DNA of 64,000 nt from Staphylococcus simulans (GCF_002994445.1 NZ_MRZJ01000008.1:30766-94765), one strand, 5' to 3'; counted from the stretch's first letter, positions 53,704 through 63,842 are shown. Notes: generated by a model not told the origin, from the letters alone. Program-made: numbers and translations.

Positions 53704-53772
53704 TTGTCACTATCTATATGACAAAGTACGATTTAGATTAGATTGTTTGAACATCCATGTCAGTCTTAAGAT
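53704..53772 (+). promoter_or_regulatory. mtl promoter with candidate MtlR site
   Basis: -35 TTGTTT (53743-53748), 18-base spacer, -10 TAAGAT (53767-53772). Upstream is the inverted repeat TTGTCA-N9-TGACAA (53704-53724), centred about 65 bases before the likely transcription start, suitable for an activator. MtlR sites in Bacillus relatives are TTG-CA / TG-CAA inverted repeats, so this is the likely operator. Confidence 0.6.
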
Positions 53773-53810
53773 GAATGTATACCAATTGAAATTAAGAGAG
53801 GTGGATGACA

Positions 53811-55718
53811 ATGTCAAATTCACAAGAAAATAAGGGAATTGGGCGCAAAGTCCAAGCATTCGGCTCATTTTTAAGCAGTATGATTATGCCGAATATCGGT
53901 GCGTTTATCGCATGGGGCTTTATCGCAGCAATATTTATCGATAATGGCTGGTTCCCAAATAAAGATTTAGCAGAACTTGCAGGCCCGATGATTACGTACT
54001 TGATTCCGTTACTGATTGCATACAGCGGCGGTCGTTTAATTCATGACATGCGCGGCGGTATTATCGCAGCTACAGCTACTATGGGGGTAATTGTAGCACT
54101 GCCGGATACACCAATGCTTTTAGGTGCCATGATTATGGGTCCATTAGTAGGTTGGCTCATGAAGAAAACCGATGCATTTATTCAACCTAGAACACCACAA
54201 GGTTTCGAGATGTTATTTAATAACTTCTCTGCTGGTATTTTAGGTTTCATCATGACAATTGTAGGCTTTAAAATTTTAGCACCTATTATGCAATTCATTA
54301 TGCATATCCTATCTGTAGGTGTTGAAGCTTTAGTCCATGCACATTTATTACCATTAGTCAGCATTATTGTTGAACCAGCAAAAATTGTGTTCTTAAATAA
54401 TGCGATTAACCATGGTGTGTTCACACCGCTTGGCGCTGATCAAGCATCAAGTGTCGGACAATCGATTCTTTACACAATCGAGTCTAACCCTGGTCCAGGT
54501 ATCGGTGTGTTATTAGCTTATATGATTTTCGGTAAAGGTACTGCAAAAGCAACTTCATATGGTGCTGGGATTATCCAATTCTTCGGCGGTATCCATGAAA
54601 TTTACTTCCCATATGTTTTAATGCGACCTTTCCTATTCGTTGCAGTTATTCTTGGGGGAATGACTGGCGTAGCAACTTATTCATTATTAGATTTCGGATT
54701 TAAAACACCGGCTTCTCCTGGTTCCATTATTGTTTATGCAATTAATGCACCTAAAGGCGAATTCATTTCAATGTTAATCGGTGTAATTTTAGCAGCCCTT
54801 GTATCATTTGTAGTTTCAGCATTAATTTTGAAATTCACAAAAGATCCTAAACAAGATTTAGCAGATGCGACTGCGAAAATGGAAGCTACGAAAGGCAAGA
54901 AATCAAGTGTAGCGTCAAAATTAAGTGGTAATAAAGAAGATAAAGGCACAACTACTCAACAAGCAGCAACAGCCGCTTCAACTGCCGGTACTTCAGATAA
55001 TGACACTGCCCTCTTAGATAAATACAACACTGAAGATGTAGATGCACATAACTATAACAACGTAAAACATGTTATTTTCGCATGTGACGCTGGTATGGGT
55101 TCTAGTGCTATGGGCGCAAGTATGCTGCGCAACAAATTCAAAAAAGCTGGTTTAGACAATATCGAAGTTACAAACACAGCCATCAACCAATTGCCTAGCG
55201 ATGCTGAACTTGTAATTACTCAGAAAAAATTAACAGACAGAGCCATTAAACAAACACCAGATGCCATTCATATTTCAGTAGATAATTTCTTAAACTCTCC
55301 TAAATATGAAGAATTAATTAATAATTTAAAAGAAGATCAAAACGGTAAAGATAAAGCAGCTGCACCTTCAGATAAAGCAGAAGATTTATCTGAGCAATAC
55401 AACACAGAAGATGTGGATGCCCACAATTACAGCAATGTCGACCATGTCATCTTTGCTTGTGATGCGGGTATGGGCTCTAGTGCTATGGGTGCGAGCATGC
55501 TTCGCAATAAATTCAAAAAAGCTGGTTTAGACAACATTGAAGTCACTAACACAGCCATCAACCAATTACCTAGCAATGCACAACTTGTAATTACACAAAA
55601 TAAACTTACAGACAGAGCGATTAAACAATCACCAGATGCCATTCATATTTCAGTAGATAACTTCTTAAATTCTCCTAAGTATGAAGAACTGATTAATAAT
55701 CTGAAAGATGACCAATAA
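53811..55718 (+). CDS. mtlA: Mannitol-specific PTS enzyme IICB with two tandem IIB domains
   Basis: Imports and phosphorylates mannitol. Residues 1-345 form the membrane IIC domain (NIGAFIAWGF; GIHEIYFPYVLMRP with the conserved GIHE motif). After a low-complexity linker come two IIB domains: residues 405-510 and 530-635, joined by a 19-residue linker. They differ at 7 of 106 positions and both keep the phospho-cysteine motif CDAGMGSSAMGAS (Cys425, Cys550). At 635 residues it is about 125 longer than MtlA of S. aureus or S. carnosus as I recall. ATG 53811 is preferred by spacing from GAGGTGG. First gene of mtlARFD. Confidence 0.92.
   Translation: MSNSQENKGIGRKVQAFGSFLSSMIMPNIGAFIAWGFIAAIFIDNGWFPNKDLAELAGPMITYLIPLLIAYSGGRLIHDMRGGIIAATATMGVIVALPDTPMLLGAMIMGPLVGWLMKKTDAFIQPRTPQGFEMLFNNFSAGILGFIMTIVGFKILAPIMQFIMHILSVGVEALVHAHLLPLVSIIVEPAKIVFLNNAINHGVFTPLGADQASSVGQSILYTIESNPGPGIGVLLAYMIFGKGTAKATSYGAGIIQFFGGIHEIYFPYVLMRPFLFVAVILGGMTGVATYSLLDFGFKTPASPGSIIVYAINAPKGEFISMLIGVILAALVSFVVSALILKFTKDPKQDLADATAKMEATKGKKSSVASKLSGNKEDKGTTTQQAATAASTAGTSDNDTALLDKYNTEDVDAHNYNNVKHVIFACDAGMGSSAMGASMLRNKFKKAGLDNIEVTNTAINQLPSDAELVITQKKLTDRAIKQTPDAIHISVDNFLNSPKYEELINNLKEDQNGKDKAAAPSDKAEDLSEQYNTEDVDAHNYSNVDHVIFACDAGMGSSAMGASMLRNKFKKAGLDNIEVTNTAINQLPSNAQLVITQNKLTDRAIKQSPDAIHISVDNFLNSPKYEELINNLKDDQ
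55023..55715 (+). repeat. Tandem duplication within mtlA (two IIB-coding copies)
   Basis: Copy 1 is 55023-55340 and copy 2 is 55398-55715, an offset of exactly 375 bases (125 codons). Protein identity is about 93% (99 of 106), while the DNA shows many synonymous changes, concentrated in the first third. Confidence 0.9.
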
Positions 55719-55763
55719 ACGCACCTGGTTCGTTTCTTAAATTAAAGATTGCAGGTGAAAGCC

Positions 55764-57794
55764 ATGGTATTAAGCAACAGAGAGAAATTAATCCTGGAAA
55801 TACTTGTTAAATCACACGGACACTATATTACGATTTATGAAATCGCTCAGCAGCTTGCGGTTTCATCTCGAACCATTCACCGTGAATTAAAAACATTAGA
55901 ACATGACCTTGCAGAATTATCCATTACGATTGAACGTGTACCGAATAAAGGTGTTCAATTACAGGCATCTAAAGCAGCGCTGCATCAGCTTCAATCAGAA
56001 ATCAGTCATAATGCTGCTTTAGATTTAACTACTGAAGAACAAAAAACCATTATTTTATATGCACTGATTCAAAGCAAAGAACCGATTAAACAGTACAGCT
56101 TAGCACATGAAATCTGTGTAGCGCAGTCCACATTAACCAAACTGTTGGACGAACTTGAACAAGAAGCCGGTGGTTACCAGCTAACTTTAGAACGCAGACG
56201 CGGTGCAGGTGTCCTCTTAACAGGTTCAGAAGCGAAGAAGCGGGAAATGCTGAGTCATTTAATGGTAGATCATTTAAATAGTACGAGCGTTTATTCAGTA
56301 ATTGAAAACCACTTTGTTTATCAATCTATCAATGCTTCTCAACTTTCGATGGTGGAATTAGATAATATCTTCCAAGTCGAGCGGGTACTGATGGATCATT
56401 TAAGTGCCCTGCCCTATACATTGACAGAAGCCAGTTATCTGACATTAACAGTGCATATCGTATTAGGTATTGACCGTATTAAACATGGCGAGAATGTCAC
56501 GATTGATGAATCTATTTATCAATCTGTCAAAGATACACAAGAATACGATATTGCTGTTTCATTAACCGAGCAGCTTTCGCAAATTTATGATGTGACTTTC
56601 AACAAGGCTGAAATTACATTTATTACGATTCATCTGCGCGGTGCTAAACGAAAGCAAGAAGATATCCAAGCGGATGAATTTCAAGATAGTGACGCAAAAA
56701 TCAATGCATTGATTCAGCTGGTTGAAGAAAGCTCATACTATCATTTTGATGATAAGCCAACATTAGCTGCTGGTTTGAAACTGCATTTGATTCCTGCAAT
56801 CAATCGGCTGAATGCTAACATCGAAACACACAATCCATTAACGCAGATGATACGAAAGAAGTATCCGAAGCTCTTTGACAGTGTGCTCGATGCCTTGTCG
56901 ATTGTTTGGCCAAAACTCTACTTTCCAGATAGTGAAGTAGCCTTTGTAGTTTTGCATTTCGGCGGTTCGCTCAAAGCAAATGAATCAAAGGATTTAGATA
57001 TTTTAGTCGTGTGCAGTTCTGGTATTGGTACCAGCCGTGTTTTAGCAACACGTTTAGAACAGACGTTTCCGACAATCAACCATACAAAACAAGCTTCACT
57101 AAGCGATTTAAAGCAATTAGATTTAAAAGCTTATGACGGTATTATCTCAACATTAGCTTTAGAAATTGATGAACCATATATTCAAGTCAATCCATTACTG
57201 CCTGAACCAGATGCAAAATATGTTGCGAATTACTTAGAGACTCAAACTAAAGAAGACCAGCAGCGTGTTTCAGAAACATCAGGTCCGCATGTTTTGGATG
57301 AAGATAAGGTTATACAGACATTACGCGATAACTTAGCGGTACTCGACAACATTTATATTGAAGATGCAAAAGTAACCGATTGGCAAGATTATCTCGTAAA
57401 ACTGTTAGTCAAAAATAAAAGTATTAAAGATAAAGCAGCATTTAAAAAAGTATTGAATGACTATGCACGAGCAAGGACGATCACCTTAGACCCTTACCCC
57501 ATCGGCTTGCCGCATTTAAAACATGCGCTGATACTTCAACCGATGATTACAATTACTCGTCTCAAACAACCTTTAGCGGTAACTGAGGATGGTAAAACAG
57601 TTAACATCGATTACTTAATCAGCATGTTTTTGCCAGAAGAAAGTCCTTCCTCACCAATAGTCAGTGCCATCTCAGAAACTATTTCATGGAATTTGCATAA
57701 AATTGATGAATTAATGCAAAATCCAAATGAAATAATAGACGAAATGAAGAAGACTTTTATTAAGGAAGCAAGACAAATATTATTAACGGAGTGA
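55764..57794 (+). CDS. mtlR: PRD-type transcriptional activator MtlR
   Basis: Activator of the mannitol operon controlled by PTS phosphorylation, 676 residues. N-terminal HTH (about 1-65) and Mga-like helices (about 85-150). PRD1 has His231 and His290, PRD2 His341 and His398. A IIB-Gat-like domain follows with Cys417 (DILVVCSSGIGTSRV), then a IIA-Mtl-like domain with His584 (IGLPHLKHA). All phosphorylation sites expected from Bacillus MtlR are present. ATG 55764 has AGGTGAAAGCC upstream. Lies 45 bases after mtlA. Confidence 0.93.
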   Translation: MVLSNREKLILEILVKSHGHYITIYEIAQQLAVSSRTIHRELKTLEHDLAELSITIERVPNKGVQLQASKAALHQLQSEISHNAALDLTTEEQKTIILYALIQSKEPIKQYSLAHEICVAQSTLTKLLDELEQEAGGYQLTLERRRGAGVLLTGSEAKKREMLSHLMVDHLNSTSVYSVIENHFVYQSINASQLSMVELDNIFQVERVLMDHLSALPYTLTEASYLTLTVHIVLGIDRIKHGENVTIDESIYQSVKDTQEYDIAVSLTEQLSQIYDVTFNKAEITFITIHLRGAKRKQEDIQADEFQDSDAKINALIQLVEESSYYHFDDKPTLAAGLKLHLIPAINRLNANIETHNPLTQMIRKKYPKLFDSVLDALSIVWPKLYFPDSEVAFVVLHFGGSLKANESKDLDILVVCSSGIGTSRVLATRLEQTFPTINHTKQASLSDLKQLDLKAYDGIISTLALEIDEPYIQVNPLLPEPDAKYVANYLETQTKEDQQRVSETSGPHVLDEDKVIQTLRDNLAVLDNIYIEDAKVTDWQDYLVKLLVKNKSIKDKAAFKKVLNDYARARTITLDPYPIGLPHLKHALILQPMITITRLKQPLAVTEDGKTVNIDYLISMFLPEESPSSPIVSAISETISWNLHKIDELMQNPNEIIDEMKKTFIKEARQILLTE

Positions 57795-57800
57795 TCAATT

Positions 57801-58235
57801 ATGTCAGAATTATTCAGTAATGAAAACATCTTTTTAAACCAATCATTCAAGGATCAAAACGAAGCAATTGAAAAAGCAGGCCAAGCTTTAGTAAATGCTG
57901 GCGCTGTAACAGAATCTTATATTCAAGCTATGAAAGACAGAGAAGAAGTTGTTTCTACCTATATGGGTAATGGTTTAGCAATTCCTCACGGTACAGAAGA
58001 GGCTAAAAATGCAGTATTGCAATCAGGTTTAACTTTGCTTCAAGTACCTGAAGGTGTGCAATGGGGAGACGAAACAGCGAAAGTCATCGTTGGTATTGCT
58101 GGTAAAGACGGCGAACATTTAGATTTATTATCTAAAATTGCTATCACTTTCAGTGAAGAAGAAAATGTAGATCGCATTCTTAATGCACAAAGTGCAGAAG
58201 AAATTAAAGCAGTCTTCGAGGAGGCTGACGCATAA
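57801..58235 (+). CDS. mtlF: Mannitol PTS enzyme IIA
   Basis: A 144-residue soluble IIA-Mtl. The phospho-histidine is His63 in [15 protein letters not shown], the known position in S. carnosus. [16 protein letters not shown] is the typical start. It passes phosphate to the IIB domain(s) of MtlA. Six bases after the mtlR stop, and sharing one base with the mtlD start (TAATG). Confidence 0.97.
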   Translation: MSELFSNENIFLNQSFKDQNEAIEKAGQALVNAGAVTESYIQAMKDREEVVSTYMGNGLAIPHGTEEAKNAVLQSGLTLLQVPEGVQWGDETAKVIVGIAGKDGEHLDLLSKIAITFSEEENVDRILNAQSAEEIKAVFEEADA

Positions 58236-59338
58236 TGAAAGCAGTACATTTCGGCGCAGGCAATATCGGTCGCGGATTTATCGGCCAAATCTTATCAGAT
58301 AATCATGTTGATGTTACTTTCTCAGATGTCAATGCAGCGATTGTAGATGCTTTGAACAATGACCATGAATATAAAGTCATCTTAGCTGATGAAGCGAAAA
58401 CTTCTTCAATGATTCATAATGTAGATGCTATCAATTCCATGGAAGATCCTGAGAAGTTGCATCAAGCTTTGTTAGAAGCAGATATTATCACTACAGCTGT
58501 GGGTGTCAATCTGTTGCCTATCATCGCAAAATCATTAGCACCTGCATTAAAAGAAAGAACAACACCTGTTAATGTAGTCGCATGCGAAAATGCGATTATG
58601 GCGACGGATACGTTGAAAGAAGCAGTTTTAGCAATTACTGGTCCCCTATCTGATGAGATTCACTTTGCGAATTCAGCAGTTGACCGTATTGTACCCCAAC
58701 AATCTCATGACAATATTTTAGATGTCTTAGTAGAGCCTTTCTTTGAATGGGTTGTGGAAAAAGACGCTTGGTATGGTCCAGAACTTGAACACATTAAATA
58801 TGTAGAAGACTTAACACCTTATATCGAACGTAAATTGATGACTGTAAATACAGGACATGCTTACCTTGCATATGCAGGCCAATATTATGGTCATAAAACG
58901 GTATTAGAAGCAATCGAAGATAAAAATGTTGAGCAAGGTTTGCGTAAAGTATTAGGCGAAACAAGCCAATATATTATTGATGAATTCGGCTTTACAGAAT
59001 CAGAACAAGCGGATTACGTTGAAAAAATTATCGGTCGCTTCAAAAACCCATATCTTTCAGATGATGTTACACGCGTGGGCAGAGGCACACTCCGTAAAAT
59101 CGGACCGAAAGACCGTATTATTAAACCACTCAGCTATTTAGCTGAGAAAGGCTTAGCACACGAAGGTTTAATAGAAGAAGCAGCGTATCTTCTAAAATAC
59201 CAAGATGCCAATGATGAAGAAACTGTGAAAAAGAATGACTATATTAATGAACATGGTGTGATCGATTTCTTAAAAACATATGCTGAAATCAACGAAGCAT
59301 TAGCAGAAGAAATCAATCAAGTTTATCTTCAATTATAA
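58235..59338 (+). CDS. mtlD: Mannitol-1-phosphate 5-dehydrogenase
   Basis: Oxidises mannitol 1-phosphate to fructose 6-phosphate with NAD. The 367 residues start [20 protein letters not shown] (the dinucleotide loop) and contain [16 protein letters not shown], the catalytic-lysine region [16 protein letters not shown], and [17 protein letters not shown]. Last gene of mtlARFD, with a terminator directly downstream. Confidence 0.97.
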   Translation: MKAVHFGAGNIGRGFIGQILSDNHVDVTFSDVNAAIVDALNNDHEYKVILADEAKTSSMIHNVDAINSMEDPEKLHQALLEADIITTAVGVNLLPIIAKSLAPALKERTTPVNVVACENAIMATDTLKEAVLAITGPLSDEIHFANSAVDRIVPQQSHDNILDVLVEPFFEWVVEKDAWYGPELEHIKYVEDLTPYIERKLMTVNTGHAYLAYAGQYYGHKTVLEAIEDKNVEQGLRKVLGETSQYIIDEFGFTESEQADYVEKIIGRFKNPYLSDDVTRVGRGTLRKIGPKDRIIKPLSYLAEKGLAHEGLIEEAAYLLKYQDANDEETVKKNDYINEHGVIDFLKTYAEINEALAEEINQVYLQL

Positions 59339-59349
59339 TAATACACACT

Positions 59350-59398
59350 AATAAGACTGGAATGACTTCGTAGTTTGAAGCATTTCAGTCTTATTTTA
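59350..59398 (+). terminator. mtl operon terminator
   Basis: A 15-bp stem with one G-T pair (59350-59364 with 59381-59395, core AATAAGACTG), followed by TTTTAAT. Confidence 0.85.
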
Positions 59399-59446
59399 AT
59401 AATGAGTGGTATATTAATAATATAGATAGAAAGAGGAGTGTCTGTT

Positions 59447-60118
59447 ATGCTGTTTCAATTAGATTTATTGCTGCGCATTGTAATTGCTGTTTTATGCGGT
59501 GCAACCATTGGTTATGAAAGAACGCAGCGTCTAAAGGCAGCAGGGATACGGACACATATTTTAGTGGCCGCAGCTTCTGCGCTGTTCTTAATCGTTTCTA
59601 AATATGGATTTAATGATATTTTAGCTCAAAACAATATCAGTTTCGACCCTTCTCGTATCGGTGCACAAGTGGTCAGCGGTATTAGTTTTATCGGAGCCGG
59701 CACTATATTAATTCGTCACCAAAGTATTAATGGCTTAACCACAGCCGCTGGAATTTGGATTACTTCCGGTATCGGTATGGCTTTAGGTTCTGGTCTTTAT
59801 TTTATAGGCATTGTTTCAACGATTCTGATAGTCACAATACAATATTTTTTAAGAAACGATAGATTGTTTTCATCACTTCATATGAGTGAAGCCATTAAGG
59901 TATTGATTCAAGCTGAATATACTAATACGATTCAACAAGAAATCACGCAAACCTTTATCTCCCACCATGTAAAACAAGTTCAAATACAAATTTTGAAAAT
60001 AGATAATGAAACCATTACCTTAAATGTTACTGGTAAAATTATGGTACGCAAACATTATAACCATAATGACTTGCTGGAAGATTTGATACATCAAAAAGCA
60101 ATACTGTCTGTCCGATAA
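59447..60118 (+). CDS. MgtC/SapB family membrane protein
   Basis: A 223-residue protein with about four or five N-terminal membrane segments and a soluble C-terminal domain (about 140-223). Conserved MgtC features: GATIGYERTQRLKAAGIRTHILVA, GAQVVSGISFIGAGTILI and GLTTAAGIWITSGIGMALG. Linked in other bacteria to magnesium limitation and acid or intracellular survival; the role here is unknown. AGAGGAG precedes ATG 59447, so the three-codon upstream extension is not used. Confidence 0.9.
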   Translation: MLFQLDLLLRIVIAVLCGATIGYERTQRLKAAGIRTHILVAAASALFLIVSKYGFNDILAQNNISFDPSRIGAQVVSGISFIGAGTILIRHQSINGLTTAAGIWITSGIGMALGSGLYFIGIVSTILIVTIQYFLRNDRLFSSLHMSEAIKVLIQAEYTNTIQQEITQTFISHHVKQVQIQILKIDNETITLNVTGKIMVRKHYNHNDLLEDLIHQKAILSVR

Positions 60119-60121
60119 AAT

Positions 60122-60165
60122 AAGGGAACCCAGAGTCGCGTCATTTGCGATCTGGGTTCCCTCTT
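60122..60165. terminator. Terminator between the MgtC gene and glmM
   Basis: GGGAACCCAGA (60124-60134) pairs perfectly with TCTGGGTTCCC (60151-60161) across a 16-base loop. Serves two convergent genes. Confidence 0.85.
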
Positions 60166-60176
60166 ATATTGCGTTA

Positions 60177-61532
60177 TTATTCATTTAATCCCATTTTGTC
60201 TTTAACTACATCTGCGATTTGCTGCGCATAGCTTTCAGCTTTCTCATCTGTAGCTGCTTCAACCATGACACGTACTAATGGCTCTGTACCTGAAGGTCTG
60301 ACTAAGATACGGCCTTCGCCATTCATGTCAGCTTCAACACGATCCATTTCTGCTTTAACATCTGCATTATCTGTCACAGCATATTTGTCTGTAACACGTA
60401 CGTTGATTAATGATTGCGGATATTTTTTCATTTGTTCTGCAAGTTCGCTTAGCGGTTTGCCTGTAAGTTTAACCACTGCAGCGAGTTGAACACCTGTTAA
60501 TAAACCGTCGCCTGTTGTGTTATAGTCCATTAACACAATGTGGCCTGATTGTTCGCCGCCAAGGTTATAATTACCTCTGCGCATTTCTTCAACAACATAA
60601 CGGTCGCCTACTTTAGTCTTGTTAGATTTGATACCTTCTTCTTCAAGTGCTTTGTAGAAACCTAAGTTGCTCATTACAGTCGAAACAATCATATTATCGT
60701 TTAATTCTTGGTTTTTAGCCATTTCTTGTCCAATGATGAACATGATTTGGTCACCGTCGACAATATTGCCTTTTTCGTCTACTGCGATTAAACGGTCGCC
60801 GTCGCCATCAAATGCTAAACCAAAGTCGCTCTCTGTTTCAACAACTGTTTTAGCCAATGCTTCAGGGTGTGTAGATCCGACTTCATCGTTGATATTGTAG
60901 CCGTCTGGGCTGCAGCCGATGATTTCTGTATCTGCTTCTAAGTCCCCGAATAAGAATGGCGCAAGTTGAGATGTTGAACCGTTAGCACCGTCTAAGACGA
61001 TTTTTAATCCTTCGAAATTAACATCTACTGTTGATTTCAAGTAGCTCAAGTATTTTTGAGTGCCTTCGAAGTAGTCTGAGTATTGCACGATTTCATTTCC
61101 GATTGGACGCGGCAAGTCTGGGTTTTCAGAATCTAATAATGCTTCTATTTCATTTTCTTGATCATCAGATAATTTGAATCCATCTGAACCGAAGAATTTA
61201 ATGCCGTTGTCAGCAACTGGGTTATGTGATGCTGAAATCATAACACCTAATTCAGCATCCATTTCTTTTGTTAAGTACGCAACCCCTGGTGTTGAGATAA
61301 CGCCCAAACGCATTACTTCAGCCCCAATAGAAATCAAGCCTGCAATCAAAGCAAATTCAAGCATTTCACCAGAAACACGTGTATCACGTCCCACAAGTAC
61401 TTGCGGATGTTTCTTGTCTTCGTTATGTGCTAAGACATAACCGCCGTATCTACCTAATTTAAAAGCCAGTTCTGGAGTAAGTTCTTTGTTGGCTACACCT
61501 CTGACTCCGTCTGTCCCAAAATATTTGCCCAT
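60177..61532 (-). CDS. glmM: Phosphoglucosamine mutase
   Basis: Converts glucosamine 6-phosphate to the 1-phosphate for UDP-GlcNAc. The 451 residues have [15 protein letters not shown], the phospho-serine Ser102 in ISASHNPV, the metal loop [14 protein letters not shown], the GGEQSGHI sugar-binding motif and the terminal [12 protein letters not shown]. Third gene of the cdaA-cdaR-glmM operon, 26 bases after cdaR. Confidence 0.98.
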   Translation of the reverse strand: MGKYFGTDGVRGVANKELTPELAFKLGRYGGYVLAHNEDKKHPQVLVGRDTRVSGEMLEFALIAGLISIGAEVMRLGVISTPGVAYLTKEMDAELGVMISASHNPVADNGIKFFGSDGFKLSDDQENEIEALLDSENPDLPRPIGNEIVQYSDYFEGTQKYLSYLKSTVDVNFEGLKIVLDGANGSTSQLAPFLFGDLEADTEIIGCSPDGYNINDEVGSTHPEALAKTVVETESDFGLAFDGDGDRLIAVDEKGNIVDGDQIMFIIGQEMAKNQELNDNMIVSTVMSNLGFYKALEEEGIKSNKTKVGDRYVVEEMRRGNYNLGGEQSGHIVLMDYNTTGDGLLTGVQLAAVVKLTGKPLSELAEQMKKYPQSLINVRVTDKYAVTDNADVKAEMDRVEADMNGEGRILVRPSGTEPLVRVMVEAATDEKAESYAQQIADVVKDKMGLNE

Positions 61533-61558
61533 TTAAAAATTCTCCTTTAATGCTTTAT

Positions 61559-62491
61559 TTATTTAGCTGAAACTGTAGCTGTAATATCGCTGCTGTCAGC
61601 TTTTTTAACTGTGTCAGGTAATTCTAAGCTTACACCTGCTTCATCTGAACTTTCGAAATCTGCCAGATTAATTACACCTGTAATACTTTGAATATCACTT
61701 AACTCTTCTCTATTTCCAAAAATTTCAACTTGTTGTTTAGACAAATTAACATTATCAGCATTTAACTTAGAATTTGCTTTACCGATAACTTTCTTTTTAA
61801 TATCTACTTTCTTGCTGTAAGGTTTTAACTCTACAGTAATATTAACATTGCTTGGTTTAGTAATAACATCAATTCTCTTTAAATTCTTATCAAATGCTAC
61901 GATTTCTCCTACATCTGTTGTATCGTCTTTGATATTAGATGCATTTTTAAATGTAGCCTTTAAATAAGCAATTTTTTCAACTTGATGCTGTCCGCCGATA
62001 ACCTTCACCTTTTTAGGTGTCACTGATTGATTTTTCACTTGATAGTTCGGATCGATATCCTTGTCACTCACATCAGCGGTTACTGTCATTTCTTTAGAGA
62101 CTTTTCTCTCAAGGTTGACAGTCGCTTGTTTCGGATTAACAGTACCCTCTACATCCTTGTCTAAACCTTTGATTTCATAATCAATTTTATGACGTCCGAA
62201 CGTAGTGTTTGTTAAATCCAATTCAACCTTGATGTCATCTGATTGTTCTGCTTTTAAAACCTTTGATTGCGAACCTTTTAACTGAACATCCACACTTTCA
62301 GGAATACCTGAAGCATATAAGTTCTTGCTGTTATATGTAGCTTCTACAGGTACATTCTGAATCGTTCTCGTTGTATTTTGAGATATTGATGATGTACCAA
62401 AGATATTTCCAAAGACGTTATTAACGGTTAAAAAGAAAGCTAATGCCAAGACAAATGCTACAAATCTTAATCCCCATTTGCTCTCAAACAT
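61559..62491 (-). CDS. cdaR: CdaA regulatory protein CdaR (YbbR domains)
   Basis: A 310-residue protein with one N-terminal membrane segment (about 9-28) and an extracellular region of repeated YbbR domains, each with a beta-strand segment such as IRTV-x-VPVEA or VTPKKVKVIGG. It modulates the diadenylate cyclase CdaA. One base separates its start from the cdaA stop, and glmM follows. CdaA, CdaR and GlmM form a known complex in Firmicutes. Confidence 0.9.
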   Translation of the reverse strand: MFESKWGLRFVAFVLALAFFLTVNNVFGNIFGTSSISQNTTRTIQNVPVEATYNSKNLYASGIPESVDVQLKGSQSKVLKAEQSDDIKVELDLTNTTFGRHKIDYEIKGLDKDVEGTVNPKQATVNLERKVSKEMTVTADVSDKDIDPNYQVKNQSVTPKKVKVIGGQHQVEKIAYLKATFKNASNIKDDTTDVGEIVAFDKNLKRIDVITKPSNVNITVELKPYSKKVDIKKKVIGKANSKLNADNVNLSKQQVEIFGNREELSDIQSITGVINLADFESSDEAGVSLELPDTVKKADSSDITATVSAK

Positions 62492-62492
62492 T

Positions 62493-63299
62493 TTACTTCA
62501 CACCTTTCTTTGGAAGTCTTGTATCGAACCAATGTTCAGCTAATAATTCTTCAAAGACTTCTGACGAAATATCTTTACGCAATTTACCATCAAAGGTAAC
62601 TGAAATCGATCCCGTTTCCTCAGACACAATTGCTGTAAACGCATCTGATACTTCTGAAATACCAACTGCTGCTCTGTGTCTTGTTCCTAAACTCTTTGAA
62701 ATCTTAGAACTATCAGAAAGCGGTAAATAACAAGCAGCACTCGCTATCTTTGTTCCTTGAATAATCATTGCACCATCATGCAATGGTGTATTCGGAATAA
62801 AGACATTCGTTAATAACTCTTGTGAAATGTCTGAATCCATCGGAATGCCTGTTTCAATATAATCTTGAAGCCCAGTCTTTTTCTCAAACACGATTAAAGC
62901 ACCGATACGCCGCTTAGCCATATACTGTATTGCACCGCTGACAGCTTTAATCAGTTTTTCTTGATCTTGTGATGAACTTCCAACATAACGTTTAAACAGG
63001 TTACCTCTACCTAACTGCTCGAGTGCACGTCTGATTTCAGGTTGGAAGATCACAATGATTGCTAAGAACCCCCATTGGATGACCATATCAAACAATCTTG
63101 CAGTTGTAGTTAAGTCTAAAGCAGCACTCACCCAACGTCCTAATACAATGACTATAATTCCTTTGAGAAGCTGGATGGCTTTAGTCCCTTTAAATACTGT
63201 GATTAATAAATAAATCACATACCAGACAATGAGTAAATCTAAAATACTTGTTATTAACTTTACCGTATTGAAATTTTCAAAAATGCCGCCAAAATCCAT
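62493..63299 (-). CDS. cdaA: Diadenylate cyclase CdaA (DacA)
   Basis: Makes c-di-AMP from two ATP. The 268 residues have three N-terminal membrane helices (about 13-95), a coiled linker, then the DAC domain with the DGA motif (LHDGAMII, 175-177) and the RHR motif (GTRHRAAVG, 207-209), both intact. First gene of the operon with cdaR and glmM, which connects c-di-AMP to cell-wall precursor supply. Identification is secure. Confidence 0.97.
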   Translation of the reverse strand: MDFGGIFENFNTVKLITSILDLLIVWYVIYLLITVFKGTKAIQLLKGIIVIVLGRWVSAALDLTTTARLFDMVIQWGFLAIIVIFQPEIRRALEQLGRGNLFKRYVGSSSQDQEKLIKAVSGAIQYMAKRRIGALIVFEKKTGLQDYIETGIPMDSDISQELLTNVFIPNTPLHDGAMIIQGTKIASAACYLPLSDSSKISKSLGTRHRAAVGISEVSDAFTAIVSEETGSISVTFDGKLRKDISSEVFEELLAEHWFDTRLPKKGVK

Positions 63300-63465
63300 A
63301 GCATCTCCTCCGGTAACCTAATTACAATGATAGCCGATTTATCGCTATGATAAACAACTCTCATACATTTAAATTATAGCATAAATCCCCCTGCTCCTTT
63401 GAATGAAAATACATAAATATGTACAACCTATTCTACTGATTTCAGAGAAACTTAAAAAAGTGTAA

Positions 63466-63492
63466 TAAAAAAGCACCCTATCACTAGGGTGC
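63466..63492 (-). terminator. tRNA cluster terminator
   Basis: GCACCCT (63473-63479) pairs with AGGGTGC (63486-63492); a T-run follows on the minus strand. It lies just past the tRNA-Lys gene. Confidence 0.85.
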
Positions 63493-63497
63493 AACAG

Positions 63498-63570
63498 TGA
63501 GCCATAGAGGATTCGAACCTCTGACCCTCTGATTAAAAGTCAGATGCTCTACCAACTGAGCTAATGGCTC
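63498..63570 (-). tRNA. tRNA-Lys (anticodon TTT)
   Basis: 73 bases; the acceptor GAGCCAT pairs with ATGGCTC, the anticodon loop is CTTTTAA, and GGTTCGAATCC forms the T arm. CCA is not encoded. Confidence 0.95.
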
Positions 63571-63576
63571 TAATGG

Positions 63577-63648
63577 CTGGGCTAACTGGATTCGAACCAG
63601 TGAGTGACGGAGTCAAAGTCCGTTGCCTTACCGCTTGGCTATAGCCCA
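63577..63648 (-). tRNA. tRNA-Gln (anticodon TTG)
   Basis: 72 bases; the acceptor TGGGCTA pairs with TAGCCCA, the anticodon loop is CTTTGAC, and the discriminator base is G. CCA not encoded. Six bases from tRNA-Lys. Confidence 0.95.
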
Positions 63649-63653
63649 TTAGA

Positions 63654-63737
63654 TGGTGGAGGGGGGCAGATTCGAACTGCCGAACCCGAAGGAGCGGATT
63701 TACAGTCCGCCGCGTTTAGCCACTTCGCTACCCCTCC
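63654..63737 (-). tRNA. tRNA-Tyr (anticodon GTA), CCA encoded
   Basis: 84 bases including an encoded CCA; the anticodon loop is CTGTAAA, and a long variable arm (class II) is present as expected for bacterial tRNA-Tyr. Confidence 0.95.
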
Positions 63738-63757
63738 GACAAATATTTAATTCAAAA

Positions 63758-63833
63758 TGGTGGAGAATGACGGGTTCGAACCGCCGACCCTCTGCTTGTA
63801 AGGCAGATGCTCTCCCAGCTGAGCTAATTCTCC
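63758..63833 (-). tRNA. tRNA-Val (anticodon TAC), CCA encoded
   Basis: 76 bases with CCA; the acceptor GGAGAAT pairs with ATTCTCC, and the anticodon loop is CTTACAA. Confidence 0.95.
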
Positions 63834-63842
63834 AATATGTAA

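Noticed and set aside
55023..55715. Assembly error as the cause of the doubled IIB domain
   Set aside because: The two copies differ by many synonymous bases and seven residues, so a simple duplicated read or collapsed repeat is unlikely, although long reads would settle it.
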